Positions 27,964 to 36,215 of a DNA stretch of 64,000 bases are shown here, one piece after another (position 1 is the first letter of the stretch; each line of letters begins with the position of its first letter). The DNA lies in contig NZ_KV440949.1 of the NCBI RefSeq assembly GCF_001636315.1, forward strand, positions 2,285,203-2,349,202. The letters run 5' to 3'. The position numbers and the translations under genes were made by a program. Origin of the DNA: Neobacillus mesonae (GTDB taxonomy: Bacteria; Bacillota; Bacilli; Bacillales; Cytobacillaceae). The notes under the pieces are model-generated. The model was not told where the DNA came from, searched no databases, and saw only the letters and a program-made list of their open reading frames with translations.

Positions 27964-29052
27964 ATGTTAACCCAGGAGATGGCGGCTGAAATCGTAGAAC
28001 AAACGATGATTCGTTTGCATCGGAATATCAATATTATGAACGACAAAGGTGTGATTATTGCGTCCGGAAATCAGAATCGCCTCTATCAAATTCATTCCGG
28101 CGCTTTAGAGGTTTTAAAGTCCGGTAAACCACTCATCATTCATGATGAGAACCTGCAGCAATGGGAAGGCTCTCTTCCTGGGATTAATCTCCCAATTACC
28201 TTTCAAGATAGCATTATTGGGGTGATTGGAATTACTGGTGATCCAGGGGAAATTATGGAGTTCGGTGAGCTCGTGAAGATGATTACCGAAATGATGATTC
28301 AGCAGTCCTTCATAACCGAACAGCTGGAATGGAAGCAGCGGCTGAAGGAGCAGGTTTTTGGAGAATTATTAAAAGAGCATTTTCATGAGGATTCTATTAA
28401 ACAAAGGCTTAGTTTAATAGAGGTAACATTAGCACCGCCCTTTCAGGCAGCTGTATTGGATTTGGGACTTACCCCTTTAAAGAAAAAGGACATTATGCAA
28501 ATTTTCGCCGATACCTTTCATGAGGCACAATCTCTTATCGGCTATTTAACTGGTAACAGGATTTTTGTTTTAACCTCAAATTTGGCAGAAGCACGGTTAA
28601 AACAAAAATTGACTAATGTTTTGGGGAAATTGAACTCTAGTCATCTGCGAATTGGAATCGGATTACCCGTATTGGATTACACACACATCCGTCATTCCTA
28701 TCACGAAGCACTTCAAGCGCTTCAGCTTGGAAGCAGCGAACAACATCTAATTACATTTTCGGAAATTGAAACAAAAGCGCTCCTTGCCAGCTTAGATGAA
28801 AGGTCTAAGCTGCAATATATTGAACGGATCCTGGGCCCTTTATCCGATAAATTCATCGAAACATTAGACCATTTTTTCAAAAACAATCAAAATATCGGGG
28901 AGTGTGCGAAATCGATGTATATCCATCGAAATTCACTCGTTTACCGGCTTAAAAAAATCCGCGAGCTAACAGGGCTGGACCCACAACGATTAAACGATGC
29001 CGTCCCACTTCAGCTTGCGGTTTGGCTTTGGGAGATGGATAGAAATAAGTAG
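27964..29052 (+). CDS. cdaR: CdaR-type sugar-diacid regulator
   Basis: A 362-residue transcription factor. N-terminal sugar-diacid-binding domain (about 1-135, MLTQEMAAEIVEQTM… and LPITFQDSIIGVIGITGDP), a middle GGDEF-like/PucR linker and a C-terminal PucR helix-turn-helix (residues about 300-355, CAKSMYIHRNSLVYRLKKIRELTG). In E. coli, CdaR activates glucarate, galactarate and glycerate uptake and use. Here it is divergent from glycerate kinase-GntP with a 152-bp shared promoter region, so it most likely activates them. ATG at 27964. Confidence 0.88.
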   Translation: MLTQEMAAEIVEQTMIRLHRNINIMNDKGVIIASGNQNRLYQIHSGALEVLKSGKPLIIHDENLQQWEGSLPGINLPITFQDSIIGVIGITGDPGEIMEFGELVKMITEMMIQQSFITEQLEWKQRLKEQVFGELLKEHFHEDSIKQRLSLIEVTLAPPFQAAVLDLGLTPLKKKDIMQIFADTFHEAQSLIGYLTGNRIFVLTSNLAEARLKQKLTNVLGKLNSSHLRIGIGLPVLDYTHIRHSYHEALQALQLGSSEQHLITFSEIETKALLASLDERSKLQYIERILGPLSDKFIETLDHFFKNNQNIGECAKSMYIHRNSLVYRLKKIRELTGLDPQRLNDAVPLQLAVWLWEMDRNK

Positions 29053-29396
29053 TAAATATTTTAGAGTCGGCAAAATTTTGATTAAGAGTGACCAGTGTAG
29101 AAGAAGTTTTGGCTATTTTTTAAGGAGCTTTGGCTAAAAAGACAATTTCCCCCAAACAGGAAAGTGACATTGATTCTCAAATCCCCTCTTTACAAATTTA
29201 AAGGGGCACCTTAAATGACAGGGACCCCTTAAATGAAGACAATGATATTCCGACCAGCAGTACTGTGATATATAGATGGGCTTTGTTCACCGGCCGGAAC
29301 CCCCAGACAGTCTGCCGGCTTGTCTTTAGCACCCTTCGCAAACTCCACTCGGTTATGTAGGATAGCAGCAGAACGGTACCAGGATTAAGATTAGTT
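29053..29396. other. Gap with two-unit 21-bp repeat and no credible gene
   Basis: TTTGGCT starts at about 29108 and 29129 (two units of the TTTTGGCTATTT family, 21 bp apart). The rest has a GGGGCACCTTAAATGA / GGGACCCCTTAAATGA near-repeat at 29201-29235. A 72-codon frame over it has no ribosome site. Confidence 0.5.
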
Positions 29397-29591
29397 TCAT
29401 TTTCGCTGTTCTTCATTAAATTTTTTTAAACAGTTTGGGCAGATACAGTGTTTTCTCCTGCTCTCCTCTGGGACTAATTCAAAGATTTCAGTTGGAAAAA
29501 CCTCCGAGTCGCACCAGCAGTTCCCGTGCTCGCTGCTGCCGGACATGCACTGGTTCGCCTCACCGCATATTGGGCAGTATTTATTGGTCAT
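29397..29591 (-). CDS. Cysteine-rich CWC family protein
   Basis: A 64-residue zinc-ribbon-like protein: CPICGEANQC, then GNCWCDSE (the CWC motif), then HCICPNC near the C-terminus. These are the conserved cysteines of the cysteine-rich_CWC family. The start ATG 29591 has GGAGGGGA upstream. Function unknown. Confidence 0.85.
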   Translation of the reverse strand: MTNKYCPICGEANQCMSGSSEHGNCWCDSEVFPTEIFELVPEESRRKHCICPNCLKKFNEEQRK

Positions 29592-29744
29592 GCCATCCCC
29601 TCCTTTGTCAGTGATGTTATCTACGATTCTACTAGAATGCGGATTTTTGTGGAAGAGGCAGTCTCGGTTGTAAAAATTTAAAGATTAAACAGGAATCACG
29701 AAGAAAATAATATGAATACCATAAAAGTAAAAGGGCGTGAATGG

Positions 29745-30236
29745 ATGCGAAGGGTGGTTTATTTTTTACTAGCGTTAATCGCCGCGATTGGGCTGACGGC
29801 CTGCAGCTCGCAAAAGAATGTAAAAGAGCCGGACAAGGATCAAGCCGTTGAGACACCTAAGGATGGGCAGCCAGCTGTGGAGGAACCTGCAAAAGAGGAA
29901 CCAGATGTGGAGGAGCCGGATCAGCCGGCGCCTGAGCCAAAAGTGTATCATAATGAGGCGTTTAAAGATGTGGTGGTAACGGAATCCAGGGGCCAATTTG
30001 TGGTCACAGGCAAAGCCCAGGTGTTTGAAGGCGTGTTTCAATACAAACTTTCCGACGGTGGCAAAGTGTTATTGGAAGACCACTACCAAACCGCCGGCGC
30101 ACCAGCCTGGGGCGACTTCAACATTACCTTTGGAAAAAATTTAATCAGCGGAAAGGATGCCGTTTTTGAATTATTTGTCTACTCGGCCAAAGACGGCTCG
30201 AAAATTAATGTTTTAGAGGTACCGATTGAAAAATAA
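29745..30236 (+). CDS. Lipoprotein with Gmad2-like immunoglobulin domain
   Basis: 163 residues from ATG 29745, giving a compact lipoprotein signal MRRVVYFLLALIAAIGLTAC with lipobox Cys at residue 20; an earlier ATG would add 11 residues before it. An acidic Pro/Glu-rich linker follows (residues 25-70). The C-terminal domain (KDVVVTESRGQFVVTGKAQVFEG … FELFVYSAKDGS) matches the Gmad2 domain of spore germination and sporulation proteins. Lipid-anchored outside the membrane. Probable role in envelope or germination, not proven. Confidence 0.78.
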   Translation: MRRVVYFLLALIAAIGLTACSSQKNVKEPDKDQAVETPKDGQPAVEEPAKEEPDVEEPDQPAPEPKVYHNEAFKDVVVTESRGQFVVTGKAQVFEGVFQYKLSDGGKVLLEDHYQTAGAPAWGDFNITFGKNLISGKDAVFELFVYSAKDGSKINVLEVPIEK

Positions 30237-30240
30237 AAAT

Positions 30241-30272
30241 TACCTGAGCCAGGCTTTGCGCCTGGCTTTTTT
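30241..30272 (+). terminator. Rho-independent terminator
   Basis: Stem GCCAGGC / GCCTGGC with a 5-base loop, then six T. Confidence 0.88.
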
Positions 30273-30284
30273 AGGTGGGTTTTT

Positions 30285-30428
30285 GTTCGTTGGATTCTGG
30301 TTGGGTGTGTCGGAGTTTGGTTGGACGCTCAGAATATCGGATAGGTGCGCAACCGGATTTTGGTTGGGCGTGCCGCCATTTTAGATGGTTGCTCCAGTAT
30401 TTTGGCTGGATACGCCGCCCGAATTTTG
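30285..30428. repeat. Degenerate 21-bp array, GGTTGG type
   Basis: GGTTGGG, GGTTGGA, GGATAGG, GGTTGGGCG, GATGGTTGC and GGCTGGA recur at intervals of 20-23 bp between 30299 and 30405. Less regular than its neighbours, apparently decayed. Confidence 0.55.
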
Positions 30429-30432
30429 GAAT

Positions 30433-30535
30433 CGCTAATAAACCCCTTCAAATCGCTAATAGCCGCCCGAAAATCGCTAATAAAACTGTATTTTTCGCTA
30501 ATAAGGAGCTAAAATTCGCTAATATGGTGTAATTT
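30433..30535. repeat. 21-bp array, CGCTAATA type (5 units)
   Basis: CGCTAATA starts at 30433, 30454, 30475, 30496 and 30517, exactly 21 bp apart. Confidence 0.93.
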
Positions 30536-30586
30536 TATACTTCGTTCTAAACAGGAACCCTCGATGCAGTATCATCCCCGCTTTGT

Positions 30587-30665
30587 TTTGGCTATTTTTG
30601 AAAAGGTTTTGGCTATTTTCCAACTACTTTTGGCTGTTTTCCCATGAGTTTTGGCTATTTAGGCA
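30587..30665. repeat. 21-bp array, TTTTGGCTATTT type (4 units)
   Basis: TTTGGCT starts at 30587, 30608, 30629 and 30650, exactly 21 bp apart, ending TTTAGGCACTTT. Third 21-bp sub-array in this one gap. Confidence 0.93.
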
Positions 30666-30722
30666 CTTTATTCAAAAAACAATTAAAAGAAAACAACCAC
30701 GGATCCTCCCTAATTTCATAAA

Positions 30723-30755
30723 TGAGGCACAAGAACCGCCCCCGTGCATCATTTT
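30723..30755. repeat. REP-like half element
   Basis: GGCACAAGAACCGCCCCCGTGC: one arm of the GGGGACGGTTCTT palindrome family, just upstream of ywqB. Confidence 0.6.
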
Positions 30756-30803
30756 TGGGTATAATATAGGAATATGGATTTTTCGTGAAGGGTGGTGTTT
30801 CGG

Positions 30804-32435
30804 ATGGAGTTTGTGCGGGAGTTGTCGGATGAGCTGCGGGATTTGTTGAGTTCGAATTCATCGGAGGATGCGCGGCTGGTGCAGAAAGGGTTGATGTTGT
30901 ACCGGCAAGGGATGGTCCAGCAGCTGCAGGTGGAGAAGAACGGAATTACGGCGGTGGTGCAGGATGTGATGCCGGCGAAGGTGCTGCTCGACCCGGATTT
31001 TCTGGGCTTGAGTGAATGTTCGTGCCCGTCGGATGAGCTTTGCCGGCACCAGATGGCGGTGTTTTTTGCGGCTTATGCGCAAGTTGGTAGTGTATCCGAT
31101 TGGGTGACCGAATGGCGCGAACCTGCACGCGAGACGAAGTCAGTGGTGGCCTGGGGGATCCAGAAGGCGAAGGATTTGGTGAAGGCGAACGGTCTGCTGA
31201 AGCCGGATTATAAGCGCTGGGTCGATTCGTTTGAGAAAAGTTTTGAGGCGCTGTTGGGTGAGAAAAAGCATAAGAACCCCTTTGTGGTGACGGAATTGTT
31301 CGGGATTTACCGGCGGCGGCTGCAGGCCAGTGCTCCCGTAGAGCAGGAGTGGCGGCTGTTGTATGAGCTGGTGTCGGTGGTGGTGTCGTTTCGAATGCTC
31401 GCCCAGTTGAGCGAACGGATGGGCCACGCTGAGGATGCAGTGCGGCGCTCTTACGGGCATTTATTCGAAGCGATGGTCGATGAGGCTGACGAATTGGTTG
31501 AAAAAATCGGTATGCAGACGCTGCCGTTTGATTTTGATGAGTTTGTTGTGGGACTGCGGGACGATACGTTTGAGCTTTTGACAGTGGTGAACGGTTTGGA
31601 ACAGGCGCGGATCGCGTTGTACCGCCTGCTATGGAACGGATTGTTTCGAAAAACTTCATGGCGCGAAGCAGAGCTTGAAAAGGTCCGTGATCGGACGAAG
31701 TCGGTTCAGGACGACGAGAATCCCCTGCCATTAGTGGCTGCTGAGATTCATTTGTGTGTACTGCTCGGTGAGGACGAGAAAGCATTTGCTAAGGTCGATC
31801 TGGTGCGAGATGAGGTCATCGTGCCGTTTATGCTTTATTGGATTGAGTATTTGTCGGCGCTCAAGGCGTGGAAGCGGGCCGGACGGTGGATTGATGAATT
31901 TTTGCAAAAACTGAAAGAGTATTTGGAAAGCAACGAGTCTTATGGTGGTTTTCACGGTCGCTCCGGGTTTGTGCGGACGATGCTCCGCGCGATTACGCCG
32001 TATGTGGCCGAGAATGGCCGAGCCGATGTGTATGAACGGGCATTGTTAAGCAGTTTGCCATATAGCTATGCTGAGTATGAGTATATGCTGTTTGAGCGCA
32101 GCATGTACGACCGCTGGGGCGAGCTGCAGTCGTTTCTCGGCATGGAGTTCCAGGACCTGCCAAAGGACCGCGTGAAGGTTGTAGAAAAAGAGCGGCCTGA
32201 GGTGCTGCTCGGCATGCTGCACCAAGCCGTCCAGCGCGAAATTGATCAAAAAAACCGCGGCAGCTACCGAATGGCAGTGCGGCATTTGAAAAAATTGCGG
32301 ACGCTGTATAAAAAATTAAAACGCGTCGATGACTGGGAGTATTTTTTGGAAGGCTTACTGGAGCGGACGAAGCGGCTGCGGGCATTTCATGAGGAATGTA
32401 CGCGCGGGAAGTTGATTGCGGAGAAGGTTGAATAG
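30804..32435 (+). CDS. ywqB: SWIM zinc-finger protein (YwqB-like)
   Basis: 543 residues from ATG 30804 (MEFVRELSDELRDLL), preceded by GGGTGGTG. The SWIM motif CSCPSDELCRHQ lies around residues 73-84 and probably coordinates zinc for DNA or protein contacts. The rest is helical and TPR-like. In B. subtilis ywqB sits next to ywqA, the SNF2 helicase, as here; partners of SNF2 helicases commonly include SWIM proteins. Base composition is more G-rich than neighbours in the first 1 kb. Exact role unknown. Confidence 0.85.
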   Translation: MEFVRELSDELRDLLSSNSSEDARLVQKGLMLYRQGMVQQLQVEKNGITAVVQDVMPAKVLLDPDFLGLSECSCPSDELCRHQMAVFFAAYAQVGSVSDWVTEWREPARETKSVVAWGIQKAKDLVKANGLLKPDYKRWVDSFEKSFEALLGEKKHKNPFVVTELFGIYRRRLQASAPVEQEWRLLYELVSVVVSFRMLAQLSERMGHAEDAVRRSYGHLFEAMVDEADELVEKIGMQTLPFDFDEFVVGLRDDTFELLTVVNGLEQARIALYRLLWNGLFRKTSWREAELEKVRDRTKSVQDDENPLPLVAAEIHLCVLLGEDEKAFAKVDLVRDEVIVPFMLYWIEYLSALKAWKRAGRWIDEFLQKLKEYLESNESYGGFHGRSGFVRTMLRAITPYVAENGRADVYERALLSSLPYSYAEYEYMLFERSMYDRWGELQSFLGMEFQDLPKDRVKVVEKERPEVLLGMLHQAVQREIDQKNRGSYRMAVRHLKKLRTLYKKLKRVDDWEYFLEGLLERTKRLRAFHEECTRGKLIAEKVE

Positions 32436-32589
32436 GATTTTTCGGGTAACGGTCGGTGTTACTTGCATATGATGTAACTTTAGTTGCGAATATGCAATGT
32501 TTAGTTGCCAACAGGTGAGGTACTTGCGGGACCACGCCATATTCTGAGGACTATCTAAATATGCGAAGAATTTTACCATATTTAAAAGA

Positions 32590-32912
32590 TCTACGTTACC
32601 ATTTACTTGGTTTTCAACTTTTCAGGGGCACGTAGAACCTTTTTACGTTACCCATCTGCTTGATTTTTCGACCTTTCGGGCACGTAGAACCCATCTACGT
32701 TACCCATCTGCTTGATTTTTCGATCTTTTGGGCACGTAGAACCCTTCTACGTTACCTATCTGCTTGGTTTTTCGTCCTTTCGGGCACGTAGAACCTTTCT
32801 ACGTTACCCATTGACTTGGTTTTTCAGCCTTTCGGACACGTAGAACCCTTCTACGTTACCCAACTGCTTGGTTTTTCGACCTTTCGGGCACGTAGAGCAC
32901 GCTGCGCAGCCC
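32590..32912. repeat. Array C: six 52-bp tandem units inside ywqB-ywqA
   Basis: CACGTAGAAC starts at 32629, 32681, 32733, 32785, 32837 and 32889, always 52 bp, with a partial unit before. Dyad: ACGTAGAA - CCC - TTCTACGT; spacer TACCCATCTGCTTGGTTTTTCG-like. It lies in the gap between two same-strand genes. The core is shared with array D. Confidence 0.95.
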
Positions 32913-32928
32913 TTCATATATTATTTTA

Positions 32929-32953
32929 TGGGACACAAGAACCGTCCCTGTGG
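32929..32953. repeat. REP-like half element before ywqA
   Basis: GGGACACAAGAACCGTCCCTG, one arm plus loop of the GGGGACGGTTCTT family, 24 bp before the ywqA start. Confidence 0.65.
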
Positions 32954-32976
32954 TTCAAGAAGGAGTACGGCCTATT

Positions 32977-35900
32977 ATGCTGAGAACGAAATTTTTACGA
33001 TTGAATACGACTCGATTAGAGGATGGGCGGTTTTTGATTAGTGCCCAGGATGGCGGCGGGGTCAACCGTCCTCCTTTCGTTTGGAAGAACCTTGTGTTCA
33101 GCAATCATGAGGAGAGTTTTTTCGGAACAGTGCTTGAGGAGAGCGGCGATGGTGTGGTGCTGAACGGCTGGCAGCTGGTGTCGCTGTTCGCCAAGGAGTC
33201 GTTTAACCGCTTTATTGAGTGGGACTGGAATGAAGAGTCCGAGATTTGCCTGGCGGCCGCGTTCTCGATGTATGAGGGGATTTTAGAAAAAGATTGGCTG
33301 CCGGATTTTTCGGTCTGGGGCTCATCAGGCGGCGATTTCCGCTGGAAGCTGCCGGAGCGGGTGAAAGAGGAGTTCGACCCGTCGTTTTGGGAGCAGGACA
33401 TCGAGGATGTGGACGCGGGCGCTCTTGAGTACATTACCGATTTGTATAACCAGGCGCTCGATGGCTATTTGACGCGGAATGCCAAAATGAAGGAGCTGTT
33501 CGGGCCGAAGCTGGAGCTTTTGAAAAAGCAAGATATCTCGGGCAGTGAGCTTGCCCGTTATTTTGACGAGGAAAGCTGGCTCGAGTGGGTCGGAATTAAG
33601 GAAAGCGACACCCCGTTCACGATTGGGCTGCGACTTGACGAACCGCTCGAAGGCGAAGGCGACTGGACCCTGGATGTATTTTTACGAGGAAAAAAGAATA
33701 TCGACGAAGTGTATGATGCTGAGGATATAAAGCGGATTCCAACGAGATGGCGTCCATTTTTAGACAGGGTCGATCGTGAACTGGCGCGCTGGGTTCGGTT
33801 AATTCCTTGGCTTGCCGAGGAAGGTGCTGGCGTTTTGAAGACGGAGCTCTCCGAAGACGAAGCGTGGTTATTTTTAACAGAGGCTAGCGAAACCTTGGTG
33901 GCACTTGATGTCGAAATTCTCCTTCCTTCATGGTGGCAGGCGATGAAAAATGCCAATTTGCGGGTAAAAGCGTCTCTGAAAGGTGGTTCGAGCCACCGGC
34001 CTTCATTTGTCGGGCTGCAGGCGATGCTTGACTTTAATTGGCGGTTCTCGATGAACGGCGTCGATTTGTCGGAGGAGGAGTTTGGCAAGCTTGTCGAGGA
34101 GAAGCGGCGGCTTGTCTATATTCGCGGGCGCTGGGTAAAGCTCGATCCGCAGTTTATCCGTCAGATCCAGGATTTGATGAAACGTGCCGAAAAAGAGGGC
34201 CTGCATGTCCGCGATTTGTTGGAGCAGGAGCTGATCGAGGCAGATGCGGCTGAGGATGAGCTGGAGAATCCGAAGGCGTTTGCGAAGATCCAGATTGAGC
34301 TGAACCGGCAGTGGAAGCAGATGGTGAAGCAGCTGTCGGAAGTGAAGGAAATTCCGCTCGCAGAGGTGCCGGGCGGGCTGCAAGGTGAACTCCGGCCATA
34401 CCAGCAGCTAGGAATGAGCTGGCTGTGGTTTCTAAGACAATACGGATTTGGCGCCTGCCTCGCCGACGACATGGGACTTGGCAAAACCGTACAGCTGATT
34501 TCCTATTTGTTGAAGGTGAAAGAGGAAGATGTTGTTGATGTTGTGGTGCCTGACACCACAAAAACACACGATTCCACCCCACGTGGACAGTTGGGTGATG
34601 GTGATGGTGTCGAGGGTCCGAGTGCGAGTGCGAATGTGGTGCCTGACACCAAGGCTTCTCAAGGGCGGAGGAAAAAGGATGCCGCGGCTGGTGCTGACTC
34701 CCTGGAGAAGGTGCCGGTAAAGGCAGCGTTGATAATTTGCCCTACCTCGGTGTTAGGGAACTGGCAGAAGGAGCTGGAGCGTTTTGCACCGGAGATGGAC
34801 GTTTACCTGCATTACGGGGCGAACCGCCTGAAGGGTGCGGACTTTATCCAACAGATGCAGAATGCGGATGTCGTCCTGACCTCCTACGGCATAAGCCATT
34901 TGGATTCAGAGGACTTTGAATCGGTGCTGTGGAGTACGATTGCCATTGATGAGGCGCAGAACATTAAGAACGCCCAGACGAAGCAGTCGCGGGCCGTCCG
35001 CAGGCTGCGCGGGCGCCATCACATCGCCTTGACAGGTACACCGATGGAAAACCGCTTGTCAGAACTGTGGTCGATTTTTGATTTTACCAATCACGGCTAT
35101 CTCGGCAGTCTTGGACAATTCCAGAAAAAGTTCATTATTCCAATTGAAAAAGAAGAAAAGAAGGAAAAAATTCAGCAGCTGCAATCGCTGATCCGCCCCT
35201 TCCTGCTGCGTCGGACGAAAAAGGATGAAGAAGTCGCTTTGAACCTGCCGGATAAGCTGGAGCAAAAGGAATACTGCCCGCTGACGGCGGAACAGGCGTC
35301 GCTGTATGAGCAGCTGATCCATGATACATTTGCCCAGATTGAACAGCTGTCCGGTTTTGAGCGCAAGGGGCTAATTTTACAAATGCTGAGCAGGTTGAAA
35401 CAGCTGTGCAATCACCCTGCCCTTTATTTGAAGGAAAAATCAGCAGCCCGTGAGCTGCTAGAGCGCTCGAATAAGTTAGATAAGCTTGTTGAGCTGGTGG
35501 ATGCTGTGTTGGATCAGGGCGAGAGCTGTCTTATTTTCACGCAGTACCTCGAAATGGGCGAAATGATTCGAAGTGTGTTGAAGAAAAAGTTTTCTGTCGA
35601 AGTGCCGTTTTTGAATGGAAGTGTCGCGAAGTCGCAGCGGGATAGGATGATCGAGCGGTTCCAGAACGGGGAGTTTCCGGTGTTCCTGCTGTCGCTGAAG
35701 GCGGGCGGAACCGGGTTGAACCTAACCGCCGCGAACCACGTGATTCACTACGACCGATGGTGGAATCCTGCGGTCGAGAACCAGGCGACGGACCGGGCTT
35801 ACCGGATTGGACAGTCACGCTTCGTGCACGTGCATAAGCTAATTTGTACTGGGACTTTGGAAGAGAAAATTGACGCCATGCTCGAGAAAAAGCAGTTTCT

Positions 35901-35982
35901 AAATGACCAAATTATCCAGAGTGAGAACTGGATTACGGAGCTTTCCACTGAAGAGCTTAAAGATTTGGTGTACTTGGGATAA
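32977..35982 (+). CDS. ywqA: SNF2/SWI2 helicase-like ATPase (YwqA-like) with in-frame repeat insertion
   Basis: 1001 residues from ATG 32977, with AAGGAG 11 bases upstream; a GTG nine codons earlier is an alternative. N-terminal ~480 residues are the bacterial SNF2-associated region; then the motor: motif I DDMGLGKT (about 497-504), motif Ia LIICPTSVLGNW, motif II DEAQ, motif III LTGTPMENR, and the C-terminal RecA half with QYLEMG, LSLKAGGTGLNLT, ATDRAYRIGQ. About 36 residues at 523-558 (VVPDTTKTHDSTPRG … SASANVVPDTK) come from a REP-like element and separate motif I from Ia. The reading frame is kept throughout, so the protein may still fold with a loop there. DNA translocase, role in repair or recombination inferred from family. 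Confidence 0.9.
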   Translation: MLRTKFLRLNTTRLEDGRFLISAQDGGGVNRPPFVWKNLVFSNHEESFFGTVLEESGDGVVLNGWQLVSLFAKESFNRFIEWDWNEESEICLAAAFSMYEGILEKDWLPDFSVWGSSGGDFRWKLPERVKEEFDPSFWEQDIEDVDAGALEYITDLYNQALDGYLTRNAKMKELFGPKLELLKKQDISGSELARYFDEESWLEWVGIKESDTPFTIGLRLDEPLEGEGDWTLDVFLRGKKNIDEVYDAEDIKRIPTRWRPFLDRVDRELARWVRLIPWLAEEGAGVLKTELSEDEAWLFLTEASETLVALDVEILLPSWWQAMKNANLRVKASLKGGSSHRPSFVGLQAMLDFNWRFSMNGVDLSEEEFGKLVEEKRRLVYIRGRWVKLDPQFIRQIQDLMKRAEKEGLHVRDLLEQELIEADAAEDELENPKAFAKIQIELNRQWKQMVKQLSEVKEIPLAEVPGGLQGELRPYQQLGMSWLWFLRQYGFGACLADDMGLGKTVQLISYLLKVKEEDVVDVVVPDTTKTHDSTPRGQLGDGDGVEGPSASANVVPDTKASQGRRKKDAAAGADSLEKVPVKAALIICPTSVLGNWQKELERFAPEMDVYLHYGANRLKGADFIQQMQNADVVLTSYGISHLDSEDFESVLWSTIAIDEAQNIKNAQTKQSRAVRRLRGRHHIALTGTPMENRLSELWSIFDFTNHGYLGSLGQFQKKFIIPIEKEEKKEKIQQLQSLIRPFLLRRTKKDEEVALNLPDKLEQKEYCPLTAEQASLYEQLIHDTFAQIEQLSGFERKGLILQMLSRLKQLCNHPALYLKEKSAARELLERSNKLDKLVELVDAVLDQGESCLIFTQYLEMGEMIRSVLKKKFSVEVPFLNGSVAKSQRDRMIERFQNGEFPVFLLSLKAGGTGLNLTAANHVIHYDRWWNPAVENQATDRAYRIGQSRFVHVHKLICTGTLEEKIDAMLEKKQFLNDQIIQSENWITELSTEELKDLVYLG
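34544..34651. repeat. REP-like element inserted in frame inside ywqA
   Basis: Direct copies of TGGTGCCTGACACCA at 34544-34558 and 34637-34651 enclose AAACACACGATTCCACCCC and GTGGACAG, which also occur in the intergenic copy at 37490-37610. Length 108 bp = 36 codons, no stop. Relatives of ywqA normally have a short loop here. Confidence 0.85.
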
Positions 35983-35992
35983 TGGTTTACCT

Positions 35993-36018
35993 TGGTGTCA
36001 GGCACCATGTGAAAATTT
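35993..36018. repeat. REP-like half element after ywqA
   Basis: TGGTGTCAGGCACCATGTGAAAATTT begins 11 bp after the ywqA stop; the second arm is missing. Confidence 0.7.
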
Positions 36019-36095
36019 CTAGCGGGTTCACTTTTGTGGTGCAAAATACTCATTCTCTAATGATTCACAAATAAAAATACAATAAATCCCCATAT

Positions 36096-36130
36096 AAAAA
36101 CGCAAGCGAAATCACAAGCTTGCGTTTTTG
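36096..36130. terminator. Terminator after ywqA
   Basis: Stem ACGCAAGC / GCTTGCGT with a 10-base loop, followed by five T on the plus strand and A-run on the other side. Confidence 0.85.
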
Positions 36131-36180
36131 CATATATAATTTTCTATCTTTTCGTATTGTTAACTAAACAGTCCTAACCA

Positions 36181-36208
36181 AAAAAGTCCCGGGCAAAGTT
36201 CCCGGAAC
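36181..36208 (-). terminator. Terminator of 3D-domain gene
   Basis: Minus strand: GTTCCGGG / CCCGGGAC stem with a 7-base loop, then TTTTTT. Confidence 0.8.
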
Positions 36209-36215
36209 CATTTTA

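Noticed and set aside
29198..29416. 72-residue minus-strand frame
   Set aside because: Overlaps the CWC protein end, no ribosome site, and composition is unlike real proteins.
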